Counted from the first letter of the stretch, positions 20,249-31,591 are shown. The stretch: DNA of 64,000 nt from Pomphorhynchus laevis (GCA_012934845.2 WNNJ02002138.1:90667-154666); one strand, 5' to 3'. Notes: generated by a model not told the origin, from the letters alone. Numbers and translations: made by a program.

Positions 20249-23156
20249 AGTCAGACCTCTTTAGTAGTGATGGTTCGTGTGTAGGAAAACTAGTAGACTT
20301 TGATAGTGTCACCGAGCGTGTCAAATTTTCCCATTATACGAACATTTTTGTCGGTTATTCAAATGTTCGTAGTCTCCTGGCTCAGTTCTCGGAAATTAAA
20401 TTCATAGTTGCTTCGAAACGTTTTGATGTATTTTGTATAACCGAAACATGGCTACATTCTGACATTTCGGATGACTGTGTTGCCATCCCTAACTATTTTC
20501 TAATACGTTCGGATCGCTCATGTGGTAAACGTGGAGGTGGGGTAGCCGCCTATGTGCGAAATAGTCTCCTGGTATCGAATATCTCGGCTTTTCGCGACGA
20601 TATTGGTTATTCCTTTGAAGGTCTTGCTTTTACACTGGGAAATGGTCAACGATCCCAATTCTGCGTTCTTTACCGTTCTCCGTCCTATGAATTAAGATTT
20701 GACTCTCTTAAACCACATTTGCTGAGTTTATCTTTGTATCCTCTGATTTTGCTCCTGGGTGACTTCAATATCCCCCAAATAGACTGGAAAAATAGTCATT
20801 CACGACCAATTCACGGAATTGGGAAAGTACTGAGTGACTTTCTGTTACTTGAGATGCTACTAGTTCAACATATTAAAGAACCTACTTGTGTGACAGGGAC
20901 GCCTTCTATTCTCGATTTGGTCTTTACTAAGTGTTTGGGTGACGTTTCAGGTGTTCGTTGTGACGCACCAATTGGCAATAGCGATCACTGTGTACTCTTT
21001 ATGTGGCTGTCGCTGTTCAACAGAGCCTCACAAAACTCTAATTTTAAAAAACGTTGTTGGGTAGGTGTTGATGCTAGTCAACTAGCTGCAAGCTTCCCAA
21101 AAGGTATCTGTGATAGTCTTCGTATCCACTTCGGTTTGGAGGTTCCTGTAGTCTTTGATTTGCTCCATGATGAATTGATGCGAATTTCTGATATCTTTGC
21201 TCCGCTACGTGCCTGCAAGTTCAAGCATGGACATCCTCCTTGGTTCGACAGAGAGCTTCTTGATGCTATAAGATCCCGCAACAAATTGTGGCGCGAATTT
21301 AGGCGTTCTGCTTCAAAACGTGCCTACATCGACTCTCGGAACTTATGCAATCGGCTAAAATTTCAGAAACGCTATTCGTACGAAGATAGTATCGCCAGGG
21401 ATGCATCTTTGAATCCTAGGAGGTTTTGGTCTTATGTAAGAAACAACAGAACACTTGTCGCCACAATTAGCTCAATCCAAACGCCAACTGAAATTTTAAC
21501 CGATCCGTCTATAATCGCCCAACATTTAGCTGATAGCTTCTTGGTACAGGCTTTGACCTCTAACAAACTGCATGACTTTAGTTGGAAGTATGTTCCGGTT
21601 GCTCATCGGTGTTGTGTTCGTCCACTCAGAGTGGATGAGGTGTTGAACGAGGTAATGAAGCTCGATTCGTTTACATCTCCGGGACCGGACAATATTGCCC
21701 CCTTCCTCGTCAAATCCTTAGCGAACGAACTGAGCAATGATTTAACTATGTTCTTCAGATACAGCTTAGATACATCTTGGATTCCTGACAGTTGGAAGTG
21801 TGCAATTGTGGTGCCTATTCCCAAAAAGCATCCTGCTAGCTTTTGCGCGGACTTTCGGCCCATTAGCTTAACTAGCGTATTCTGCAAACTTTTAGAAAGA
21901 ATCATTGCTAGTAGAATCAGGGATCATTTGGATCGTAATCACATATTGGTTGAATCTCAACATGGTTTCAGGATCGGACGTTCATGCCTTACTAACCTAC
22001 TAACTGCGCGTGAAAAATGGGCTGATGCTCTGGGGGCTGGGTTTTAGGTTCATACAGTATTTCTTGATTTTTCGAAAGCTTTTGATAGGGTACCACACGA
22101 CGGCATAGTGTCTTTACTGTATCACTATGGACTTCATTCATATATTTGTGAGTGGGTCAGGGAATTTCTATCGAATAGGTCTTTCCGAGTTTGTGTGGGG
22201 GGGGCGTGTTTTCTTATTCGGTAAATATTAATTCTGGCGTACCGCAGGGATCAGTCCTTGGCCCACTGCTCTTTATAATCTTCATTAATGATCTGCTACT
22301 CCGCTTATCATGCTCTCATCTAGCGTTTGCAGACGATCTAAAGATTTGGTCGATCATTAGAAGTCCTGCTGATCGAGTATCGTTACAAAATGATCTAAAC
22401 TCCATGATCAAGTGGTGCGATTCTACCGGACTACGGTTGAATGTTGATAAATGTGTCCTCATGCAGCTAGGTCGCCCTATTGAAACTCTAAGGTACTTTA
22501 TTGGAGATATGATCTTAAAGGAAGTGTCTCATCATAAGGATTTAGGGATTATTGTCCATAGATCCTTGAAAACAAAGTTGAACACCGACTTCTTTCTAGG
22601 TAAAGCTACTAGGGCGTTATATTGTATTAAAAATGCATTCCTCAGGTTAAGCTGTCACATGTTTAAGAGGTTATTCATCTCCATCGTCAGGCCACACTTG
22701 GAGTACTGCATTCAGGCTTGTTTCCCTGTCACTAAGCAAGAACTATTAGACCTGGAGTCTATTCTTAGGCGCGGATCGAGGCTCTGTATTGGCTTAAGTG
22801 GTATTGACTATTATGTACGTCTAAGTCGTATTGGGATGTTGTCGGTACGTGAGAGGTTCATATCTTTGGAAATGCTATGTATATGGCATATGTCGAATGA
22901 TGTGGTAGGTTATCCCACTGATGTAATCACTAGGCGGGTAGATCAGTTGCGGGGACATAGCAGAGTCTTGTATAAATTTAGATTTGGCAGATTACCAAAA
23001 GTGTATAGACTCTCAAGGAGAGGAATTAACATGTGGAATTCGTTGCCTGAGGAAGTCGTTGCAGCCCCCAGTTTGAGAACGTTTAAATCACGATGCTACA
23101 AATGGATACATGAACAATGCCGCCATTCAACACTACCACTGGAATACCCTAATTAG
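20173..23156 (+). pseudogene. LINE D1 ORF2: endonuclease plus RT, two breaks
   Basis: The APE endonuclease spans about 20340-21010: SNVRSLLAQFSEIK, the CITETWL glutamate, YRSPSY, LLLGDFNIPQIDW, ILDLVFTK and GNSDHCV are in the right order. The RT follows: VPIPKKHPASFCADFRPISL (about 21810), VFLDFSKAFDRVPH (motif A, 22050), SGVPQGSVLGPLLFIIFIN (motif B) and LAFADDLKIWS (motif C with FADD, about 22325). The C-terminal CR1-type domain ends in INMWNSLPEEVV and FKSRCYKWI. A TAG stands at 22045-22047 directly before motif A, and the frame changes at the G run near 22197. Everything else is open. The stop could also be an assembly or polymorphism effect. Confidence 0.88.
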
Positions 23157-23219
23157 CTACGTTGACTGACCATCGCTTTTGTTTTATTTTTTATTATTTT
23201 TTTTGGACTCTGCCTGAAT

Positions 23220-23231
23220 AGCCTTTTGGCT
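23220..23231 (+). promoter_or_regulatory. LINE D1 3' UTR stem-loop
   Basis: AGCC-TTTT-GGCT, conserved as AGCC-TTAT-GGCT in the truncated relative D2 (8131-8142). It is a possible RT recognition structure by analogy with other LINEs. Confidence 0.45.
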
Positions 23232-23279
23232 TTGGTATGTATTGGAATAATTTTTTATTTTTTTTTAATAATTGATTTT

Positions 23280-26200
23280 TTTTGAAAAAAAAACAAACAA
23301 ATATAGTTATACTATAAATTTTAGTTCATTGAGTTTGCAGGTCGATGTCGAGCAGAACGAGGACCGCGAATACACATCGAAATTGAACGAGCCAACTGAA
23401 TTCCAATCTTTGACCGTAATTTTGTCAATTCTTCTGAGTAGGAATGATTGTTTTTTATTGCCATCTTCTGTGCAATTCTCTGAATTAATTGTGCAGATGA
23501 TTTTACTGCTCCACCGAAACATGATAACACGATAGGTGCGAAATTCGCCCTCTCTATGGCAGTTACTCTCTTGATACTTAGCGAATTTACGTGTTTCGTG
23601 ATATGTAAAAGCAGCCCCAGCGGATTTCGAAAGGTTGTACGGAGCGAAAACGTTAAAAACGCAAGTATCAAATAAAGTTCGCTCCGAACGACTTCCATAA
23701 AAACCACAGCAGGCGATATCCAAACGTGCATCATGAGCGCGAGATGTAGATATGCGCTCGAAATGAATACTAGAATTTACTGGCAGTAGTGTTGGCTCTT
23801 TTTGCACATTATCACATATTTCTGTCAAGGTTTTAGAAAATATATCACGAATTGAATCATGTCTTATCGATGGATGACCTCCGGTGGGACAGGTAAGTGA
23901 GTGAGCCAGAGAATTATGTTCACCGCAGGGGCAATGAGAGGGCGCGTCTAGTGGTAGTCTATGATATCGAGCTGCAAGTGCGTCACGAAATTCTACATTG
24001 CTAACTCGAGTCCAACGATCACTCGTAGGATATGTGGAGAGCCATGACGAGGCACCTTTGACTTGTAGATGTTCCATAATACGTAACAAATTGTCACCAA
24101 CATTAGCTACTCGATCTCTAAGCAATGACTTTTGAATATCAATCTTTGAAGTGCCTATAAGGGCAATGCGTTTGGATTGTTCAGTCCTTAAGTCCACACA
24201 GTATAAGCCATTTAAATAAGGAGTGCATATATCTTTTGAGCTTTTAAACTCTTCTATCGCAGTAAAACGTGGGTCAGCAATACCTAGACCACCTAGTCTT
24301 ATCGGAAGGGTAAATAACGGCCATAAATAATCGTCGTCAGGCAATTTCAAATTAAAAAGCTTATCAAAACGCTTCTGAATGGTGTCATAGAGATCATCGA
24401 AACTACCAATTGAACAGTTTGTGGTTCTTTGCAAGTGAATCCATTTATGCTGAAGCGATCTGGTCATACTAGTATAGCTTATCTGCAAATCAAGAATACC
24501 CACGTCAGCAAGACGATTTACTAATGAGCAATAATTAGAGATCTTTTGTTCCGTAGTTTTATTTATATAATCATCTGTTCCAATAGGAGCACCGAGTACT
24601 AACGTGCCATCGACAACAATGTCGATTCCCGTTTCATTAAAAAGTTTGCGGGTACTATCTGCATTTTCGGGACTAGTTAGTAGAACGCATTTGTTGCTGT
24701 TGACATGAAATCCGAAAGCACGGCCGTAGTCACACAAGAATTTGAAAGCCTTGTAAATTTGCACAGGTTCGCCGATTAAATTGCCATCATCCGCGTACCA
24801 GAATTGGTTGATGTTAGGAAACTCCTCAGTAATGTTCAACAATAATGGCAGGGTTGCTACGGCAAAAGCTGGCATAGCAAGTACATCACCTTGCGTAAAT
24901 CCCTCTTGGGATTTGATGAAACTATCACCAGTTGAAAAATTTGAAGGGTTATCGTAAAAATTGTGTAGTATAGTAGACATAGAGGGACAAATGCGTGATA
25001 TATTAGCGAGATCTGCCTTTCGATTTATTCTGTTAAATGCATTATCTGCATCAACAGTGAGAAGAACTGCATCAGGATCTTTTAACAGGCATTCGCGAAC
25101 TGCGTGCGTGACGCACTCCACTCCAGCTCGTTGACCAGCGCACATTTGCAACCGTCCGCACACTTCTTGAATATCATTGGAAATTATAGAAAGAATGGCT
25201 TTCGACATTATTCTCCTACTAACGTCGCCAATACCAATAGGCCTTATTCCCGATTTTTTGGATAAGGCTATTAATCTGCTTGAAGCCAATACATTTATAA
25301 CATTAGTAGGCATAAGCTCAGTAGCTAAAGATTTTGCGAACGTTGACAAAACTTTAGTCAATTCAGCAGATTCGTGACCAAACTTAGTTAACATATGTAG
25401 CCATGACTGTGCATCAATGCCGGAGGGACCTGCTCCACCTTTAACACGTTTAGCCATACGAATTATCAATTCACTATCGATTGAATCAAAAATCACAGGG
25501 TGAAAATTTGGAACTGTGATTGGGAAAGACCAGTTAACAGCATGAGGAACTAATGGGCTCGGTACAGGGTGCTTGTCGAGTAATAATTCCCAAACAGTTT
25601 TAGAACCAATCACATCCTCTGGTTGCAAAGGAACGCCATCATAAGAATCGTTGTCTAGAAGATGCATTGCTGTGTTCAGTCGAGAGCTTTCAACCAATGA
25701 GACGAATTTTTTGCGCCAATCTCTTGACTTCGAAGGTTGAATTTTTAAGGCTTTCATATTTTGAAGGGCCGAGGCTTCAGCGTATAATCCAGCATAGTCA
25801 TTATTGAACCACATGTCCAATCGTCGGGATAAAGTTGATTTCAATGATTTGGGAGATTGACGAGAATTACGTTGAAGAATAAGATGTCCAAAGATGATGT
25901 ACTTAGTAAAAGTTTCCGAATTAGTGAGAGAATCCCTGAATATGCGTGCAAGTTCTGATATAAATTGTTTGGACTCTGAACATTTTGGAAGTCGAAATAA
26001 GTTAGGTTTCCATTGTATGACGATCGAGAATATATCCTGTATAGACAATACATCGGACTCTTGACGAGTATTCATTGTGTAATTTATATTTATATGGTTG
26101 TTAAGAGGACAATGCCGATGATCAGAGTTTTCACAATCTGAATTCGGTTTACTCAATATGGATATAGCAATATTATTGGAAGCTGTTGCGGAGCAATTTA

Positions 26201-26420
26201 CTTCACGATTGGAACAATTCACAGCTGAGCAATTCAAGCATAGGATATTCTGCTTAGCATATCGACATCCTTTACATTTAGCATTCGGGCCGTTGCATGA
26301 AGAGCATTTCAGAGTTGTCGCAGGCTTGCCCTTGGGCATTTATTTTGTTTAAGAACAGAATTGAATTGCACTGTAATTTGCAGACTTTGTTGTTTTAAGT
26401 ATTTAACAATCAAGACAATT
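23280..26420 (-). mobile_element. Family C copy C1, nearly intact
   Basis: A minus-strand non-LTR element with a single long ORF (start 26339) and no APE endonuclease. It carries an N-terminal Cys motif, RT, CCHC motif and R2-type nuclease. Its 3' end runs into TTTTTTTCAAAAAAAA, like C2's. It is the first of three head-to-tail family C copies (C1, C2, C3). Confidence 0.9.
23321..26339 (-). pseudogene. C1 RT-nuclease polyprotein with one frameshift
   Basis: The start MPKGKPATTLKC matches MPRGKPSTVSKC in C3, fixing the start codon. The Cys-rich N-terminus (CSSCNGPNAKCKGCRYAKQN... CLNC, residues 12-45) is spaced like the CXC fold of tesmin-type DNA-binding proteins. RT residues about 350-640 show KKSGIRPIGIGDVSRRIMSK, LLTVDADNAFNRINRK (motif A), EGFTQGDVLAMPAFA (motif B) and FWYADDGNLIG (motif C). 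The C-terminus has CPCGEHNSLAHSLTCPTGG, RHDSIRDIFSK, EPTLLPV, ARLDIAC, LFDTCVF and ETRKFAKYQE. About 23570 the frame shifts by one base inside the nuclease. The remainder (ERANFAPIVLSCFGGAV... LARSISMCIRGPRS) continues in the neighbouring frame to the stop at 23321. With only this break it is young. Confidence 0.88.
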
Positions 26421-26449
26421 TTAGCTAGTCAATATTTTTTTTTGTTTTT

Positions 26450-29401
26450 TTTGAAAAGAAAATTTATTATTACAAAATCGAAGAGTTTAAATGTCATGCT
26501 TCCGTAAACGGTGTTGCCGGAAATGAACGGCTAGATCTAGGAGCCCGAAGCGAGGCCGAGCATGAACGCATGATTGAGAAGGCAATACGTCTCTTCAAGC
26601 GAATGAGATTATCCACGTAATACTGTGGATGTGCCTCGGATTTCTTGCGAGTGATTGACCGCAACAGTGATATTGTACTTGCACCCATGCCTGCTGATGT
26701 GGAAAAAACAAGGGGCATAAAACTACCATGCTCTACCAGTTCGATTCGCTCCCCGTATTTTGAAATCTTGCGTTTTTCGTTGAACTCGAAGGCGGAACGG
26801 GCACTACGATTTGCGTAAGATTGAGCAAGTGTTGAAAAAATCGTGACGTCACAGAACGTCCGCTCATATCGTTCCGCATGCAATCCAGAACATACAATAT
26901 CCAGTCTTGCTTGTACATCTCTTGTGGTGCAAGAAGATTGAAAGGACATAGACTCGGGGATTTGAGAAAGACGAGGTTCGATTCCCACACCGTGACATAC
27001 TTCTGTTAATTCTTGGGCAATTATGTCCCTGATTGCGTTATGTCTGATTGTCGGTAAGCCTCCTCTGGCGCAAGAGAGTGCATGACCAACACCTATTAAC
27101 TCTCCACAGACGCACTGTCGTTCTTCGGTCAGGGTTGACCATCCATATCGGCAGCGTAGAGCATCGATGAATTCCAAAGGACTGAGGTGAAACCTCTCTG
27201 TCTTTAGTGGCAGTGAGCTGATCCAGGAGGACGCTCCGTTAGTTGCAGCATGTGATATGGAATTGGCAATTCCGGGCTCCAGGGACTTAGTAATCGCTGC
27301 AAGCCTCTCATTAAATATTATTTTTCTTTTATTAGATATACCTGCTGAGATCGAATTTTGCAGTTCATAAAGTTGCTCAGCGCTGTCAGCGCAATCAAAC
27401 GCTCTACACATTTCTAAAGATCCCTGGAACTCAACTTGATTGTTAAAGCAGGGATCAAAGATACCAAGGCCTCCTAGCTTTAGCGGCGAAGAAATAATTG
27501 TGATCCACTTCGCGTCAAGCGAAAATTTAGTAAGGACTGGTACGAGTGACTGAAAGATCGCATTGTGCAGATCCAACAAGCTTTCTGGTCTGCACTCAAT
27601 CAGCCGGAGGTAATGTGTCCATCTGAACTGCACTGAATGAACCAAACCAGTGAATGCAACGTGTGGATCAAATAGGGCTACCTCCTTTAGTCGATCGACG
27701 ACAGATATCCATGCGTTACATCTTTCGGTGGTGTGCTCAGAAACGAATATTTCAGTGCCAATGGGCACTCCAAGTGTTATCAACCCGGTAGTGTAATTCG
27801 ATACTCCAGCCAGGGATAAAGGCATATCGAACCGTTTGTGAGATAGCATCTTTGTTTTGGAGGCATTCACATGGTATCCATAAAGGGGACCCTTGTTTGT
27901 GAGAATATCCCAGACCTTTTGGATGTCTTCACTACTGCCCACAAAGTTTGAGTCATCGGCGTACCACCTTTGAACAATTCGAGGAACATTTCGCTGGATG
28001 TAATCGATGAGTGGTAGAGTGGACATAGCATACGCAGGCATTGCCAAGGGATCTCCCTGAGTAAATCCCTCCATCGAGGCTATTGTATCTCCACCTAAAT
28101 AGAGCATTGCTGGTGATTTATAAACATTCTGCAGGGCTACCGTAAGCGCTGGACTAGTATAATTGATGTTATGGAGTGCGGTAGCTCGATTGATGGTGTT
28201 AAATGCGTTAGAAGCGTCGACAGCAAGCAGGCATTGATCACTGTTCATAAAATAGGCGTCTCGTAATGATCGCACAGCATATTCAATTCCAGATTTCTGA
28301 GATGCAGCTAATTGGAGAACATCTGCAGCCTCCATCAGATCCATTTTGATTATACTCAATAACGTGCGGCAGATGATTCGTCTCGAGACTTCACAAATTC
28401 CTATCGGTCTAATTCCACCTGCTTTTTTCCGAATTGCGACGAGTCTACACCCAGTAAACGCGTCTAGTGAGCCCATAGGTAAATTTTTACTCGCAATACT
28501 GATGGCTAGGTCAGCGAGGGAACGTGCCAGATTGCGAGAGTCTGCTCCAAAACATGTAAGGAATCTTCGCCAGGATTGTGCATCGACCCCCGAAGGTCCT
28601 GCACTTCCATGAGTTCGTCGACAAGCATTGATAATGTGATCTTCGCTGATCTCTAAAAAACGAACCGGGTGGTGATTACGTGTTGTGATTGGAACTGTTA
28701 GTAGGGCTTCTTCATTAATTGGTTCGGCCTTTGGGTGTAATTCCTGTAATAATTGCTTTACCGATTTACCATCTACGATGTCGCTATGAGACAGCAGACC
28801 GGCCACCAGTTCCCCTGACAATGTAGCAGATCCTGCCGCGAGTTTACCTGCAGTCATCAAATTTATGTAGCTTCTTTTCCAATCTAAAGCAGTCAGTGGT
28901 GGACTATTTGAGATTACGTTTTGTTGCAAATACATTGCCTCTTCAAATAATTCATCCACTTTGGATTCCGACCAAAGTTTCAGTCGACGTTCAATCGTTT
29001 TCCGAATCGCTGAGATCTTTCTTGTTCGTATTTTTTGAAGGATTAGTTGTGAGAATACAGTAGCGTCTTTTAGGGCATCCAAATGCTCCGAATTTGCTGC
29101 TTTCGAGTAAAAACCTGCCAAGATCCTTACGAACTGATTACTAGCGTTACACAGGGGCAGACACAAGTGGTTGGGTCTCCATTGACAAACCACTTCATAT
29201 ATTGTCGAGCGAGTCGGTAAGGTGTTCGATTTTTTTTGCGTGCTAAGAGACTTGTCCTCATGTTGTTCGGCATTAACTTCGGTGTTCGGTACTTGAGAGT
29301 GGCTACGTGATACTTAGGAACGATTACCACAGTCGTTGGCTCTGCAGTTGGTGCATGTAGCACGATTCTTCGCACATCGACAGCCCTTGCATTTTTTGAT
29401 A
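26450..29401 (-). mobile_element. Family C copy C2, slightly 5'-truncated
   Basis: The second element of the head-to-tail family C array. Its left (5') boundary is a junction inside the N-terminal Cys motif (about 29401), where it meets the truncated C3. The RT and nuclease are uninterrupted. The 3' UTR is short, with TTTTCAAAAAAAAC near 26448. Confidence 0.88.
26494..29193 (-). CDS. C2 reverse transcriptase with R2-type endonuclease
   Basis: The uninterrupted frame is 899 residues from MVCQWRPNHLCLPLC, though the natural start lay further upstream with the Cys motif, now in another frame (29314-29447). Domains run in order: a helical region with the conserved TRKISAIRKTIERRLKLWSE and SSGVDAQSW-type segment (GPSGVDAQSWRRFL); then RT with KKAGGIRPIGICEVSRRIIC, LLAVDASNAFNTINRA (motif A), EGFTQGDPLAMPAYAMS (motif B) and QRWYADDSNFVGS (motif C); then CVCGELIGVGHALSCARGG (CCHC), RHNAIRDIIAQE, EPRL, ARLDIVC, FCDVTIF and EKRKISKYGERI. 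That order and spacing match the R2 C-terminal nuclease (RHN, EP, PD-like D, D, K). All RT aspartates are present, so the RT and nuclease could be active. Natural expression is doubtful because the N-terminus is lost. Confidence 0.9.
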   Translation of the reverse strand: MVCQWRPNHLCLPLCNASNQFVRILAGFYSKAANSEHLDALKDATVFSQLILQKIRTRKISAIRKTIERRLKLWSESKVDELFEEAMYLQQNVISNSPPLTALDWKRSYINLMTAGKLAAGSATLSGELVAGLLSHSDIVDGKSVKQLLQELHPKAEPINEEALLTVPITTRNHHPVRFLEISEDHIINACRRTHGSAGPSGVDAQSWRRFLTCFGADSRNLARSLADLAISIASKNLPMGSLDAFTGCRLVAIRKKAGGIRPIGICEVSRRIICRTLLSIIKMDLMEAADVLQLAASQKSGIEYAVRSLRDAYFMNSDQCLLAVDASNAFNTINRATALHNINYTSPALTVALQNVYKSPAMLYLGGDTIASMEGFTQGDPLAMPAYAMSTLPLIDYIQRNVPRIVQRWYADDSNFVGSSEDIQKVWDILTNKGPLYGYHVNASKTKMLSHKRFDMPLSLAGVSNYTTGLITLGVPIGTEIFVSEHTTERCNAWISVVDRLKEVALFDPHVAFTGLVHSVQFRWTHYLRLIECRPESLLDLHNAIFQSLVPVLTKFSLDAKWITIISSPLKLGGLGIFDPCFNNQVEFQGSLEMCRAFDCADSAEQLYELQNSISAGISNKRKIIFNERLAAITKSLEPGIANSISHAATNGASSWISSLPLKTERFHLSPLEFIDALRCRYGWSTLTEERQCVCGELIGVGHALSCARGGLPTIRHNAIRDIIAQELTEVCHGVGIEPRLSQIPESMSFQSSCTTRDVQARLDIVCSGLHAERYERTFCDVTIFSTLAQSYANRSARSAFEFNEKRKISKYGERIELVEHGSFMPLVFSTSAGMGASTISLLRSITRKKSEAHPQYYVDNLIRLKRRIAFSIMRSCSASLRAPRSSRSFPATPFTEA

Positions 29402-31395
29402 AGTCCTGTATAACCAACATGCGGATCCGCTGAGCAGACATCTGCAAGTCGGGAAACCAAATTTACAGCCGAAGAAATCTTTCGAGCGACAAACTGTGAT
29501 AAACAATCTTCAGTACCGATGGCGGAACCAAGGATGTTGACAAAGTCATTACGTATTGTAACGTACGGAAAGCTGTCAGAGATAAAACCGTGAGATCCGT
29601 CATGACGCTCTATATTATGTACCAAGATATTGGTTTTCGATGGATTTACGTAATAGCCATATTGAGGCCCGCGCGTAGTCAAGATATGCCAAGCTGTTTT
29701 TAACGACGATAAGGAACCGACGAAGTTTGCGTCATCGGCGTACCATCGTTGCAGAGTGTCTGGGCATTTCGACTGTATGAGCTTGATTAGTGGAATCGAG
29801 GACATGGCAAAAACGGCCATTGCGAAGGGGTCTCCTTGAGTTACCCCCTCTCTTGAATAAATCGATTCATCTTCGATGACAAGCTGAGCGTCACCCGAAT
29901 ATATGTTGCGAAATGCGACGTTAAGAGCTGGGCAAATAAATTTCATATTTGCCAGAGCGACTCGACGATTCAGGCGGTTAAAAGCGTTGCTAGCATCGAT
30001 ACACATAAGAGCGTTTTCGGAATTTTCATGAAATCGTTTGCGTAGTGAGTGAATGGCAAATTCGATGACATTTCGTTGGGCGGCACACAACTGCGTAGTT
30101 CCGGCGGCTTCTTGAAGGTCAGATTTTATATGACGCAGGATTGTCCGTGAAATAATGCGTCTATCCACGTTTGAAATACCGATTGGACGTATACCACCGG
30201 ATTTTTTCGGAATAGCGACCAGACGACCGGCAATGAATGCTTCCAAACAACCGGTGGGCATCCGCTCCGTTGCGATACAAATGGCCAAGGAAGCAAGACT
30301 CTCCGCTAGCTTTTGTGAATGCATTCCGAAAGCGGTCAGCATACGTCTCCATAAAATCGTGTCCATGCAGGATGGTCCAGCCGAACCAAAAGTCGATTTC
30401 GCCGATCTTTGGATGTCTATCGCACAGATGGAAAGGAACATTGATGAGTGGTGAGGCAGGGCACTGGGAAGCCTTTCTTGAAGCAGGGCATCGGGATCCG
30501 CATCGGCAGGCTCAGGATGAAGGGCTTCTAGGTGTTGTTTTACGGTTTTGTCTCCGATCAGGACGTGAGGTGATAGACAACCATTCGTTTCGTGGTCTTC
30601 AAGTAAATGAGTAGCCGCAGTTAGTTTGTTTTTACAGACAAGATGGCAATATTTTCTTTTCCAGTCGTTGCTAGAGCTGTTGCGGACGACTAACGTGCGT
30701 CGAGATTGTAGGATTTGGGCCTCCTTGTATAGCTCAAGAATTTCTCGACATTTCCATAGACTGATTCGACGCTCCAAAGTTTTGCGAATCATTGCTGTTT
30801 TTCGAGTTTTAATCGGCTGCAGCACGCATCTCGCGAGGACGGTTGCGGCTTTTAGTGCATCAAAAGTTGGCGTGTCTTTCCCGTAAGTGGCCATATTGTA
30901 TAGGTCGGTTAGTTGGTCAATAAACGCGTTACTGGCGTTGCATTTGGGAAGTTCTAAATTTTCGGGTTTCCAGTGAATTACTTTACCATATACGTAGTCT
31001 ATCTGAATTTTGAAAGACGAGTTTGTCGTAATAGGTCGGTCATTCGCTTGAGCAGTGTGTACGTTGAAGGGCGAAACACTGTTGTTTTCACCGTTATTAC
31101 GCATAGGGTGATCATCTCTCGTAAACACGATACTGTCGGTATCAGAGCTCATTTTGATTCTATCTTGGGTACCGTAATCGAGACGTGGTGGGTCAATATC
31201 ATTGTTTTCTGCGAAAGTGTGAGTGGGATTGAGATCGATGAGAAGTTCAGTCGCGGAAAGGTTGTTGGTGCACTGAGCAGCAGAGCAGTTTATACAGGGG
31301 CGATCCGCTTTCGCACATCGACACCCGCGACATCTTGCATTTGGGCCATTGCAACCACAACATTTGCTAACCGTACTTGGCTTTCCTCGAGGCAT
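29314..31395 (-). pseudogene. C3 N-terminal/RT half fused in frame to C2's Cys motif
   Basis: The start MPRGKPSTVSKCCGCNG at 31395 is preferred over an ATG 21 bp upstream, because C1 begins the same way. The Cys motif (CCGCNGPNARCRGCRCAKAD... CINC) is complete. The RT shows KKSGGIRPIGISNVDRRIIS, CIDASNAFNRLNRRV, EGVTQGDPFAMAVFA and LQRWYADDANFVGS. At DPHVGYTGL (about 29402) the homologous RT thumb should continue, but the frame runs instead into KKCKGCRCAKNRATCTNC, the N-terminal motif of C2, and stops at 29314. So C3 lacks its thumb and nuclease. The join is seamless and in frame, giving a predicted protein with Cys motifs at both ends of an RT. Confidence 0.85.
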
Positions 31396-31430
31396 TTTCG
31401 TGTGGATGAGATGCACACCCTGGGTTAATC
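29402..31430 (-). mobile_element. Family C copy C3, 3'-truncated
   Basis: The third member of the head-to-tail array. Its 3' half has been lost at the junction with C2. Either C2 inserted and a deletion followed, or the two copies recombined. A 35-bp triplicated repeat (31592-31694) lies about 200 bp upstream of its start. Confidence 0.85.
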
Positions 31431-31591
31431 CCTCGGCGTGTGGCTTCGTTTGTGTATTGTTCGCCTTTCTTAGCTCTGGGCTCCCAGTGATGTTTAAAAT
31501 GGACGTATTTGAGGTTTGTGTATTTAAGGTTGTAATTAGTGTAGGTATTTATAATAACCAAATCTTTTTTTAGAGAAAAAAAAGCGAGCGG

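Larger units (their letters stand above)
18463..23275 (+). mobile_element. LINE family D copy D1 (CR1-like), nearly intact
   Basis: A full-length non-LTR element. Its 5' UTR (18463-18751) begins with the TTTTGGTTTCTTATAAACA motif and contains ACTACTTACAAG-type repeats. A complete ORF1 (18752-20248) is followed by ORF2 (20173-23156), which is interrupted by one in-frame stop and one frameshift in a run of eight G. The 3' UTR carries the AGCC-TTTT-GGCT stem-loop (23220-23231) and ends in T/A-rich sequence. It is tail-to-tail with C1. It is among the youngest-looking elements here. Confidence 0.9.

Noticed and set aside
23272-23535. Plus-strand 87-codon frame
   Set aside because: It lies antisense to the C1 nuclease end and has no family similarity.
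30155-30886. Several plus-strand frames of 60-125 codons
   Set aside because: They are antisense shadows of the C3 coding sequence.
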